From the NCBI GenBank assembly GCA_011321895.1, contig DROK01000089.1, forward strand, positions 1-8,223: a DNA stretch of 8,223 nucleotides, in the 5' to 3' direction. Both the position numbers and the translations under genes were made by a program. Source of the stretch: Thermodesulfatator atlanticus (GTDB lineage Bacteria > Desulfobacterota > Thermodesulfobacteria > Thermodesulfobacteriales > Thermodesulfatatoraceae). The notes under the pieces were generated by a model that was not told where the DNA came from, ran no database searches, and saw only the letters and a list, made by a program, of their open reading frames with translations. Positions 1 through 5,865 of the stretch are shown one piece after another; the first letter of the stretch is position 1, and each line of letters starts with the position of its first letter.

Positions 1-1300
1 CCCCACCGGTAGCCCGAGCGGCAAAGATATCCATGGCGTCGTCGGTGAAGAGGTAACCGGCAGCCAGGTTGACCTTAAAGTTCTTGTAAAGCTCGTAGTC
101 GGCGTAGACGTCGATTTCCCAGCCGATGTTATCGTCGCTGTCACCGCCCCACTCTACGTCCTCGTCAAGCTGCATGTAGTTGACCGCCGCAGCCAGGCTG
201 AGTTTCGGGGTGGCCTGGTAGTCGGCCTTGAAACGGAACATATAGAAACCGAGCCGGGGATCAAGATAGGGGTTCCCGCTGGCGTACCAGCCGTCATCGA
301 AGGTGGCGTCTTCAAAGAGGACCACGCTGCCGTAGGTGTGGGTCACGATGGTGTTGTAAGCCTCATAATCCCCGTCAGTAGTATCATCATCACCGCTGGC
401 GTACCAGAAGGTGAAGGTGGTCTTCAGCTGATCATTCCACTGATAACCCGCCGTGGCGTGGAAGAACCAACCCTGAAGATCATCTTCTACAGCGGGATTG
501 TCACTGTCGCCACCCATGTAGATGAGGTCAAGGTCAAAGAGGATGCCTTTGTAACCGGCGAAATCAAGCTCCAGGCCAGCCCACCAGGGCTGAAGATTAT
601 TCTGGGCTTCATTGGCATAAACAAAGAAGGCCCCCACGTCGAACTTATCTACCTTGAGGAGCTCTTTGAGCTCAAAATCCACCTTGGCAAACCAGTAATC
701 GTTGTCATTGGTGTTGAAGGTGGGATTGGTATGATCGATGCTATCAGACTCGCGGGCCCAACCGAGCTGGTAATTGACCTTGGTCTGACCCACCATGAAG
801 GAACCGTAGTTTTTGATCCCGGCCGCGGATTCGTCCCAGAGCCACTCGTTAATATCAAACCACTGGAGACCAACGGTGAGCCGGTTTTCAGAGCAGAAAT
901 AGGGGAGCTGGAAATCAAGATACATCAGACGGACTTCGATGTCGTCCTCGTCGTTGGCAAAAGCCATACCATCGCCATCCGTGCTTTCACCAAAGCGCTT
1001 GGTACCGTATTCCATAGCCCACACGCCCTTGACGTTTCCGTCGTCACTGCCAGCCACCGCCCAGAGCCGGAACTGCAGCTCCGCCCAGGTGTCGTCAAGA
1101 TCCTGATCACCAATCTCATCCACCGGAGCAAAATCAGTTGTATAATCTTCTACTCCTTCCTTGGCGATCATCCCCAAGGTATTGGTCGTCTGGATCTTGG
1201 TGCCGTAATCACCGTGAAACTCCAGCTGAAAGGCCGCCGCCGTCCACGCCCAGGCAAACAAAACTGCCATCGCCAGGGCAAACAAAATACTTTTCCTCAT
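1..1300 (-). CDS. Outer-membrane beta-barrel porin-like protein, partial (C-terminus beyond left edge)
   Basis: An uninterrupted reading frame runs from an ATG at 1300 to the left edge, giving 433 residues and no stop. It starts with a typical Sec signal peptide: MRK, then a hydrophobic stretch, with likely cleavage after the alanine run near residue 23. The mature part alternates polar and aromatic residues (LEFHGDYG, LMYLDFQLPYF, LGFYMFRFKADYQ, KVNLAAGYLF) as amphipathic beta strands do, separated by Asp/Glu-rich loops such as DEDDIEV and DDDTTDGDY. This is the look of a 14-18-strand outer-membrane porin of the alginate-export/DcaP-like kind. Substrate cannot be read from sequence. A strong ribosome-binding site (AGGAGGAGG) lies 8 bases before the ATG. 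The C-terminal part is probably missing only a few dozen residues, because the last visible segments still look like barrel strands without a closing aromatic strand. Confident about an outer-membrane barrel; the exact family is inferred. Confidence 0.85.
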   Translation of the reverse strand, partial: MRKSILFALAMAVLFAWAWTAAAFQLEFHGDYGTKIQTTNTLGMIAKEGVEDYTTDFAPVDEIGDQDLDDTWAELQFRLWAVAGSDDGNVKGVWAMEYGTKRFGESTDGDGMAFANDEDDIEVRLMYLDFQLPYFCSENRLTVGLQWFDINEWLWDESAAGIKNYGSFMVGQTKVNYQLGWARESDSIDHTNPTFNTNDNDYWFAKVDFELKELLKVDKFDVGAFFVYANEAQNNLQPWWAGLELDFAGYKGILFDLDLIYMGGDSDNPAVEDDLQGWFFHATAGYQWNDQLKTTFTFWYASGDDDTTDGDYEAYNTIVTHTYGSVVLFEDATFDDGWYASGNPYLDPRLGFYMFRFKADYQATPKLSLAAAVNYMQLDEDVEWGGDSDDNIGWEIDVYADYELYKNFKVNLAAGYLFTDDAMDIFAARATGG

Positions 1301-1308
1301 CGTCCTTA

Positions 1309-1317
1309 CCTCCTCCT
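1309..1317 (-). promoter_or_regulatory. Strong Shine-Dalgarno of the porin gene
   Basis: On the minus strand this reads AGGAGGAGG, 8 bases before the ATG at 1300. It fixes the start of the porin and its signal peptide, and it implies strong translation, as expected of an abundant outer-membrane protein. Confidence 0.85.
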
Positions 1318-1404
1318 TTTTGTTTTTTCTATTCATCGACTAAACCCTACCAAACTTTAAGCCTAAGCAATGCCCATGTCCAGAAAAAAATACTTCTTTT
1401 AAGG

Positions 1405-1418
1405 TCAACCAAGGTTGA
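1405..1418. repeat. Perfect inverted repeat, 6 + 2 + 6 bases, upstream of the porin gene
   Basis: The plus strand reads TCAACC-AA-GGTTGA, a perfect dyad with a 2-base centre, 105-118 bases before the porin ATG in the leader between the dsrC terminator and the porin. A second, shorter dyad (GGTTT / AAACC, 5-base loop) sits at 1422-1436. The first has the size of an operator half-site pair, but no regulator gene adjoins it and I cannot name a binding protein. A chance dyad in an AT-rich leader is also possible. Confidence 0.4.
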
Positions 1419-1480
1419 TTAGGTTTAGAAAAAACCAATTAATATGCACCTGCAGGACTTTTTTAATCTTTCTCTCAAAA

Positions 1481-1524
1481 ACACAAAAAATAAGGCGGCC
1501 TCCTGAATCCTAGAAAGCCGCCTT
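1481..1524 (-). terminator. Rho-independent terminator of dsrC
   Basis: On the minus strand AAGGCGGC (1524-1517) pairs perfectly with GCCGCCTT (1499-1492) across a 17-base loop. It is followed at once by A and then TTTTTT, GTGT and TTTT. It begins 20 bases after the dsrC stop codon, so it ends the dsrC transcript and separates it from the porin gene downstream. The opposite strand has only a weak T-run, so function in that direction is doubtful and no plus-strand gene needs it. Confidence 0.88.
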
Positions 1525-1544
1525 CTAATTTTAAAAAAGCCTTC

Positions 1545-1865
1545 TTATACGCAACCTGTAGGTTTAGGAAGACCGGCCATCTTACAAGCACCCTTACCCG
1601 GACCAGAGGGGAAAAGCTCATAAATCTTCTTAAGCGGATAACCCGTTACCTTAGAAAGAACCCGTACCATGGGAGCCACGCCGTTTTTCTTGTAATAATC
1701 CTGAAGAACTTTAATCACCTTCCAGTGCTCGTCGGTGAGCTCCTCAATACCCTCGAGCTGCTTCACGTACTCCACCCATTCCATGCACCAGGCATCCAAA
1801 CCACCGAGCAAGAAACCGTCTTCATCGACTTCAAATTTTTTCCCTTTAAACTCTACTACCGGCAT
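1545..1865 (-). CDS. dsrC: DsrC, sulfur-carrier partner of dissimilatory sulfite reductase
   Basis: DsrC is the small cytoplasmic protein substrate of DsrAB. It carries the sulfite-derived sulfur as a trisulfide between its two C-terminal cysteines and is reduced at the membrane by DsrMKJOP (family knowledge). The 106-residue product has all the hallmarks: an N-terminal VDEDGFLL segment, LTDEHWKVI, the NGVAPMVR helix, then the flexible C-terminal arm GACKMAGLPKPTGCV. Here the penultimate Cys105 and Cys94 are separated by ten residues. Both cysteines are present, which favours true DsrC over TusE/RspA-type relatives that keep only the last one. An ATG 15 bases upstream (1880) would add MKEGT, but those codons are the ribosome-binding site AAGGAGG of the ATG at 1865, and 106 residues is the normal family length. 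The gene stands alone, away from dsrAB, with its own putative promoter and a clear terminator, as dsrC often does. Confidence 0.96.
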   Translation of the reverse strand: MPVVEFKGKKFEVDEDGFLLGGLDAWCMEWVEYVKQLEGIEELTDEHWKVIKVLQDYYKKNGVAPMVRVLSKVTGYPLKKIYELFPSGPGKGACKMAGLPKPTGCV

Positions 1866-1870
1866 AGTGC

Positions 1871-1877
1871 CCTCCTT
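1871..1877 (-). promoter_or_regulatory. Shine-Dalgarno that decides the dsrC start
   Basis: The minus strand reads AAGGAGG, 5 bases before the ATG at 1865. Because it overlaps the codons following an in-frame ATG at 1880, it argues that the upstream ATG is not the start and that the protein begins MPVVEF. Confidence 0.88.
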
Positions 1878-1900
1878 CATCCAAGATTATCTTAATGCGC

Positions 1901-1929
1901 TAGTTACTATAGCGGCTAGTTCTTGTCAA
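1901..1929 (-). promoter_or_regulatory. Putative sigma-70 promoter of dsrC
   Basis: A perfect -35 hexamer TTGACA (1929-1924) is followed after 17 bases by TAACTA (1906-1901), a poor match to TATAAT. This would leave a leader of roughly 30 bases before the dsrC ATG. The heptamer CTATAGT on the minus strand occurs twice here, at 1950-1944 and 1912-1906, the second overlapping the proposed -10. The -35 is convincing and the -10 is weak, so the exact start site is uncertain. Confidence 0.5.
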
Positions 1930-2025
1930 GCGAGCCTTAAGGGACTATAGGACCCTCTAAAAGGCCAAAAACAACCTCTTAAATCAATTTTTAAACAAAA
2001 TCTCCCTAAAATAAGCATTTATACC

Positions 2026-2949
2026 CTAAAAAACCTTATCTCCCCACAATAATTCAAGCAAAGGCCAGTGTGTCTGGTCCAAACGCTCAAAACCTAAACT
2101 CTTTACTATTTTTAAGGCCTCCAAATATTCTTCTCGCGTAATGGTCCGGTCAAGGGGTGGAAACGAAGACGCCTTCCCCGCCGGGTGGTAGTGCCCCATC
2201 AAATTGACGTAGGTGTTGGGCGATATCTCATCCCTTATAAATTCAAAAATTTCCTTGGTCCCGGCCAGGCCTCCCGGCAATACCAGATGTCTCAAAATAA
2301 GGCCTTTGCGGGCCAGACCCTGCTCATCCACTACCAGATCGCCTACCTGGCGGTGCATCTCTTTAAGGGCCTCACGCGCCACCCTCGGATAATCGCGGGC
2401 CCCGAGATATTTGGCCGCCACCTCTTCGTCCCAGACCTTAAAGTCAGCAAGATAGATGTCTACCAATCCTTCAAGGGCCCTTAGGGTTTCTACCGCATCA
2501 TAGCTCCCGGTATTGTAGACCACCGGCAGGGTAAAACCCTGTTCAAAGGCCAGAGCCAGGGCTTCCACGATCTGAAGGACCTGGTGGGAAGGACTTACCA
2601 GGTTGAGGTTGTGACAACCCATCTTTTGTAATTCAAGAAAAATTTCTGCCAGCTGCGCGTCACTTATCTCCTGCCCCAGCCCCTGCTGGCTTATCTCAAA
2701 AGTCTGACAGAAGACGCAGGCCAGATTACAACCAGAAAAAAAGACCGCCCCGGACCCCCGCTCTCCCACCAAACAGGCCTCTTCCCCAAAATGGGCCTCA
2801 TAACCCGCCACTTTGGGTTGCCAGGAGACCCGGCAAAACCCTAACTTTTTGACCCGGTCCACCTGACACTTGCGGGGGCAAAGCGCGCATCCTTGACGAT
2901 GTACCGCCAGGGTTTCCCTGGCCTTACGGGCAAGAGAGACCTTTTTCAG
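2026..2949 (-). CDS. Radical SAM protein, PflX / COG1313 type (pyruvate formate-lyase activase-like)
   Basis: The core has the radical SAM cluster motif CNLACVFC (Cys74, Cys78, Cys81 counting from the CTG), which ligates the 4Fe-4S cluster that cleaves S-adenosylmethionine. Family-typical segments are GERGSGAVFFSGC before it and GCHNLNLVSPSHQ after it. The glycyl-radical or other target of this family is unknown, and no glycyl-radical enzyme lies nearby. The first common start codon (GTG at 2862) gives 278 residues but cuts off the conserved N-terminal motif CALCPRKC (Cys21, Cys24, Cys28), which is encoded in frame just upstream. No ATG, GTG or TTG lies between it and the upstream in-frame stop. 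A CTG at 2949 overlaps the HIT stop as CTGA, with AAGGGG 11 bases before it, and yields 307 residues, close to family length. I therefore place the start there. The start codon is inferred; the family is secure. Confidence 0.85.
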   Translation of the reverse strand: MKKVSLARKARETLAVHRQGCALCPRKCQVDRVKKLGFCRVSWQPKVAGYEAHFGEEACLVGERGSGAVFFSGCNLACVFCQTFEISQQGLGQEISDAQLAEIFLELQKMGCHNLNLVSPSHQVLQIVEALALAFEQGFTLPVVYNTGSYDAVETLRALEGLVDIYLADFKVWDEEVAAKYLGARDYPRVAREALKEMHRQVGDLVVDEQGLARKGLILRHLVLPGGLAGTKEIFEFIRDEISPNTYVNLMGHYHPAGKASSFPPLDRTITREEYLEALKIVKSLGFERLDQTHWPLLELLWGDKVF

Positions 2950-3449
2950 AGCTTTTTCTTCCCCTTCATGTATTCTTCAAAGTGAGGATAAAGCCTGCGG
3001 TAAGTAGCGATGATGTGTTCGGGAACAACCCGCACGTCGGCAAAAACCGTCATAAAATTAACGTCCCCCTCCCAGCGGGGAACGATTTGTATATGCAGAT
3101 GTTCGGGAATCCCGGCCCCGGCTACTTTGCCCAGGTTGATGCCCACGTTAAAGCCGTCCGGTTTCATTACTTCCCGTAAAATCCGGATACAGGTGCGGGT
3201 CGTGAGCATGAGGGCCGCCAGCTCATCCTCGCGCAGGTCATCAAGCTCGGGAACGTGGCGACGGGGGGAAACCAGGAGGTGACCGGTGTTGTACGGAAAT
3301 TTATTCATTATCACGATGGTCTTTTCGTCTACGTAAAGGATGAGTCTTTTCTCGTCAGGTAATTTGATCTCCGGCGGGCAAAAGGGACAACCAGGCTCTC
3401 TTTTTCCGAGGACATATTCCATCCGCCAGGGGGCCCAGAGGACCTTCAT
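2946..3449 (-). CDS. HIT-family nucleotide phosphorylase/hydrolase (Ap4A phosphorylase-like)
   Basis: A 167-residue cytoplasmic HIT protein acting on nucleoside phosphates, most likely diadenosine polyphosphates. The N-terminal LWAPWRMEYV and the PRW-GD-NFM segment after the catalytic motif are characteristic of the branch containing mycobacterial Ap4A phosphorylase Rv2613c. The active-site motif is H117-L-H119-I-Q121, followed by IVPRW, with the last histidine of HxHxH replaced by glutamine, as in GalT and Ap4A phosphorylases. Cys21 and Cys24 (CPFC) with a downstream His65 may form a structural zinc site. NKFPYNTGHLLVSP at 49-62 is the usual nucleotide-binding strand. The ATG directly follows the kinase TAG stop, and its ribosome-binding site GGGAGGAG (3461-3454) lies inside the end of the kinase gene, so the two are translated from one message. 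The stop overlaps the presumed start of the radical SAM gene. Substrate and reaction type are inferred. Confidence 0.9.
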   Translation of the reverse strand: MKVLWAPWRMEYVLGKREPGCPFCPPEIKLPDEKRLILYVDEKTIVIMNKFPYNTGHLLVSPRRHVPELDDLREDELAALMLTTRTCIRILREVMKPDGFNVGINLGKVAGAGIPEHLHIQIVPRWEGDVNFMTVFADVRVVPEHIIATYRRLYPHFEEYMKGKKKL

Positions 3450-4850
3450 CTAACTCCTCCCGTTCAAGAGTAACGCCGCGGGCAAATAAACCTGGACTTC
3501 GGTCCCTACCGGCTGGGCCGCCTTCAAAGTAAGGGTGCCCCCGTGCATTTCTACGATCTTTTTGGCCACCGAAAGCCCCAACCCCGAACCATAAGTCTTG
3601 GTAGTAAAGAAGGGTTCCGTGACCCTCTTCAAAAAGTTTTTAGGAATGCCTGTCCCTGAGTCAATAATACGGACCAGGACCCCGTCTTTAATTTCCAGGA
3701 TGATTTTAAGTTCGCCCCCCTCCGGCATGGCTTCGAGAGCATTTTTGATAAGGTGGATAAATACCAGCTGCATCTCTTTGGGATCCACCAAAACGATGGG
3801 GTCACCACCTTCGCTTTGAAGGGAGACGTGAATGCCCGCTTCCTTGAAAGAGCTCAAAAACAAAGTCAGCGCCGTTTGCAACAGGCGGCAAAGCCTGACC
3901 GGTTCCTTCTGGAGTTCTATAGGGCGCACAAATTCGAAAAGGTCCTCAAGGACCCGTTCCAGCCGTTCCGCCTCTTTGACCATGGTCTTGAGGTAGGCTT
4001 CCAGGTCTTCCGGGATCCTCTTGCGCAAAAGCAGTTTAGACAACCCGCCCAGGGCCGAGACCGGGTTTCTGATCTCATGAAAGATCTTTGAAGACAGCTC
4101 CCCGATAGCCGAAAGTTTTTCCGCCTCTACCAGAAGGTGTTTCTGGCGGTTCAGCTCCTCACACACCAGGAGGCGGTGGAGGGCCATACTGGCCAACACG
4201 GCGATCGTCTCCAGAAATCTTAAGTCTTCTTCAAGGATCGGCCGTTTGGTAACAAAATTATCCACCCAGATAAACCCGTAAGCCCCCGGGGGAACGTTTA
4301 AGGGGGCACAGGCCGCCTCAGAAACCCCCAGTTTTTCAAAAAGCGGCCGGAGCTCAACGTGCTCCCTGGCCTTTAAAAGGATGGCCCCCTGCCCCGCCAA
4401 TAAATCCGAAGGGAAGGAAAAAGAAAAATCCTTTACCAGGGCGGCCAAAGAGTAACGGCCCGTCTGGAAGGCCTGGCGGGCCTCTTTTACCATTTCTTCA
4501 AAGGAGGGGCGCTTTTCTTCCAGCGAGCGCCAGACCGAAGCGGCCTCTTCAGGACTGGCCGGCCCCAAAGCCACCACGGCCTTAAAGGCGTCTCTGGTTT
4601 CCTGCCTGCGCCAGATAAAGGCCCGGTTAAAGCCCAGGCCCTCAGCCGCAGTTACCGCCACGAGCACCGTGGCAAAAAGATCGTATTCGTCTTCGGCCTT
4701 CAAAAGTTGGGTGGCAAAACGGAGAGATAAATTTAATAATTCCCCTACCCGGCAGTTCTCGTAACCACAGGGCTGAGCACGCAGATTTATGGAGATAAAA
4801 TCTTCCATCGACGATAAAATTAAAGGTTTACTTAAATTAAAATCGGCCAT
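3450..4850 (-). CDS. Soluble sensor histidine kinase with GAF-like input domain
   Basis: A 466-residue kinase without transmembrane segments, so it senses an internal signal. Residues about 38-225 form a GAF-like sensor (LSLRFATQLL, EGLGFNRAFIW, and the closing EEDLRFLETIAVLASMALHRL), followed by a short coiled-coil linker. The HisKA dimerisation domain carries the phosphorylated His258 in FHEIRNPVSALGG. The HATPase domain has the N box (N370 in HLIKNALEAMPEGG), G1 D397-SGTGIP, F box PFFTTK at 413-418 and G2 GSGLGL at 421-426, then ends with GTEVQVYLP. All catalytic elements are intact. There is no receiver domain and no response regulator gene beside it, so it is an orphan kinase in this window. 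Two N-terminal cysteines, Cys28 and Cys33, precede the GAF domain. It begins 73 bases after livM and abuts the HIT gene. The start ATG at 4850 has a weakly placed GAGGAA, 13 bases upstream; no better start is seen. Confidence 0.93.
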   Translation of the reverse strand: MADFNLSKPLILSSMEDFISINLRAQPCGYENCRVGELLNLSLRFATQLLKAEDEYDLFATVLVAVTAAEGLGFNRAFIWRRQETRDAFKAVVALGPASPEEAASVWRSLEEKRPSFEEMVKEARQAFQTGRYSLAALVKDFSFSFPSDLLAGQGAILLKAREHVELRPLFEKLGVSEAACAPLNVPPGAYGFIWVDNFVTKRPILEEDLRFLETIAVLASMALHRLLVCEELNRQKHLLVEAEKLSAIGELSSKIFHEIRNPVSALGGLSKLLLRKRIPEDLEAYLKTMVKEAERLERVLEDLFEFVRPIELQKEPVRLCRLLQTALTLFLSSFKEAGIHVSLQSEGGDPIVLVDPKEMQLVFIHLIKNALEAMPEGGELKIILEIKDGVLVRIIDSGTGIPKNFLKRVTEPFFTTKTYGSGLGLSVAKKIVEMHGGTLTLKAAQPVGTEVQVYLPAALLLNGRS

Positions 4851-4860
4851 TTTTTATTAT

Positions 4861-4913
4861 TTCCTCACACACGCTTCCCAGCCCGCTTGAACTTAACACG
4901 CTCGCCTGAGGAA
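4861..4913 (-). promoter_or_regulatory. Inverted repeat enclosing the ribosome-binding site of the GAF kinase gene
   Basis: On the minus strand TTCCTCA (4913-4907) is perfectly complementary to TGAGGAA (4867-4861), and the latter contains the only Shine-Dalgarno-like sequence before the kinase ATG. The 39-base loop is long and the stem only 7 pairs. It could reduce translation of the kinase or be chance. No poly-T follows, so it is not an intrinsic terminator. Confidence 0.3.
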
Positions 4914-4923
4914 GGAAAGTTTG

Positions 4924-5865
4924 TTAACGGCTGAATAAGGAAAAAGAAGGCGTTTTTTTGAGAGTTTTTTCCCACCACGAAGTTATTCCCTGTGGATAAA
5001 AGATCAAAATTGACATTAAAATCAAACCGTAAATCAGATCCTTATATTCATCAAAAGAAGAGAGTATCTGGGGCAGGGGTGTCAAAAACAAGGCGCCCCA
5101 AAAAGCACCCCAGGGATTGCCCATGCCTCCTACCAAAACCATGGTCACCACTTCGATAGAATAAAAGACGTCAAAGGTCTTGGGGCTGATAAACGTGAGG
5201 TAATGGGCGTAAAGGGCCCCGGCCAAGGCGGTAAGTACCGCGCTGAAAACAAAGGTCCCCACCTTATAACGCAAAACGGGTAGACCAAGGGCCCGGGCGG
5301 CGTCTTCGCTGGCTTTAATGGCCTTAAGTTCTCGCCCCAACCGCCCGCCAAGGGCCTTCAAAACCCCGACAAAGATCACCAGCGCGATCCCCCATATAAG
5401 ATAGAAATTGCTCAGGTCTGACTGAAAGCAAAAAGAACCTGCGCAAAAAGGGGGGATCCCCGGGAGGCCTGATACCCCACCGGTGATTTCTTCTGCCTCT
5501 ATCAACAGGAAATAGACAATCAGGTTCAGGGCCAAGGTGGCCATAACCAGATAATGGCCCTGAAGACGCAGGATAAAAAAGCCCAAAACCCCTGCGCCAA
5601 ACGCGGTAAAAAGTAAGGTGACCAGGGTGGCTCCCCAGGGATCAAGCCCTGCGTAAAAACCTAAGAGGGCCGACCCGTAGGCGCCCAAAGCGTAAAAGGC
5701 CCCGTGTCCCAGAGAAATCTGGCCGGCGTAACCGATAAAAATCGTAAGCCCCAGGGTTACCAAAAAATAAAGACCCACAAAGGCCAAAACGTTGAGATAG
5801 TAAGGGTTAGAAACCAGCAGAGGAAGGGAAAAAATTATAGCCGCAAGGATGGCTACTTTTTTCAT
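4924..5865 (-). CDS. livM: Branched-chain amino-acid-type ABC transporter permease LivM
   Basis: One of the two inner-membrane permease subunits of a Liv/HAAT-family ABC importer for branched-chain amino acids or related compounds (amides, urea and short organic acids are alternatives in this family). The 313 residues are largely hydrophobic, with about 8-10 membrane segments. Diagnostic motifs are GYAGQISLGHGAFYALGAY (45-63), TGGVSGLPGIP (128-138), the ATPase-contact loop ASEDAARALGLP (185-196), and GGMGNPWGAFWGA (246-258). A periplasmic loop carries two cysteines, Cys141 and Cys146, that could form a disulfide. The ATG overlaps the livH stop by 4 bases (ATGA) and has no Shine-Dalgarno of its own, so translation is probably coupled to livH. 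The usual next genes, livG and livF, are absent; a sensor kinase follows instead. The family is certain; the substrate is not. Confidence 0.94.
   Translation of the reverse strand: MKKVAILAAIIFSLPLLVSNPYYLNVLAFVGLYFLVTLGLTIFIGYAGQISLGHGAFYALGAYGSALLGFYAGLDPWGATLVTLLFTAFGAGVLGFFILRLQGHYLVMATLALNLIVYFLLIEAEEITGGVSGLPGIPPFCAGSFCFQSDLSNFYLIWGIALVIFVGVLKALGGRLGRELKAIKASEDAARALGLPVLRYKVGTFVFSAVLTALAGALYAHYLTFISPKTFDVFYSIEVVTMVLVGGMGNPWGAFWGALFLTPLPQILSSFDEYKDLIYGLILMSILIFYPQGITSWWEKTLKKTPSFSLFSR

Noticed and set aside
338..1360. Long plus-strand open frame of 340 codons opposite the porin gene
   Set aside because: It lies antisense to a porin frame that has a signal peptide, amphipathic strands and a strong RBS. 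Its own translation is unlike any known family and its end runs into low-complexity leader sequence. It is a shadow of the minus-strand codon bias.
1365..1382. Sigma-54-like promoter (minus strand TGGACATGGGCATTGCTT) before the porin
   Set aside because: The distance between the GG and GC elements is 11 bases rather than the required 10, and no activator gene or enhancer pair is evident.
1934..1962. Terminator for the radical SAM gene (weak GAGGG / CCCTT pairing on the minus strand)
   Set aside because: The stem is short with mismatches and no T-run follows. It overlaps the region just upstream of the dsrC -35, so it is more likely promoter-associated or meaningless.
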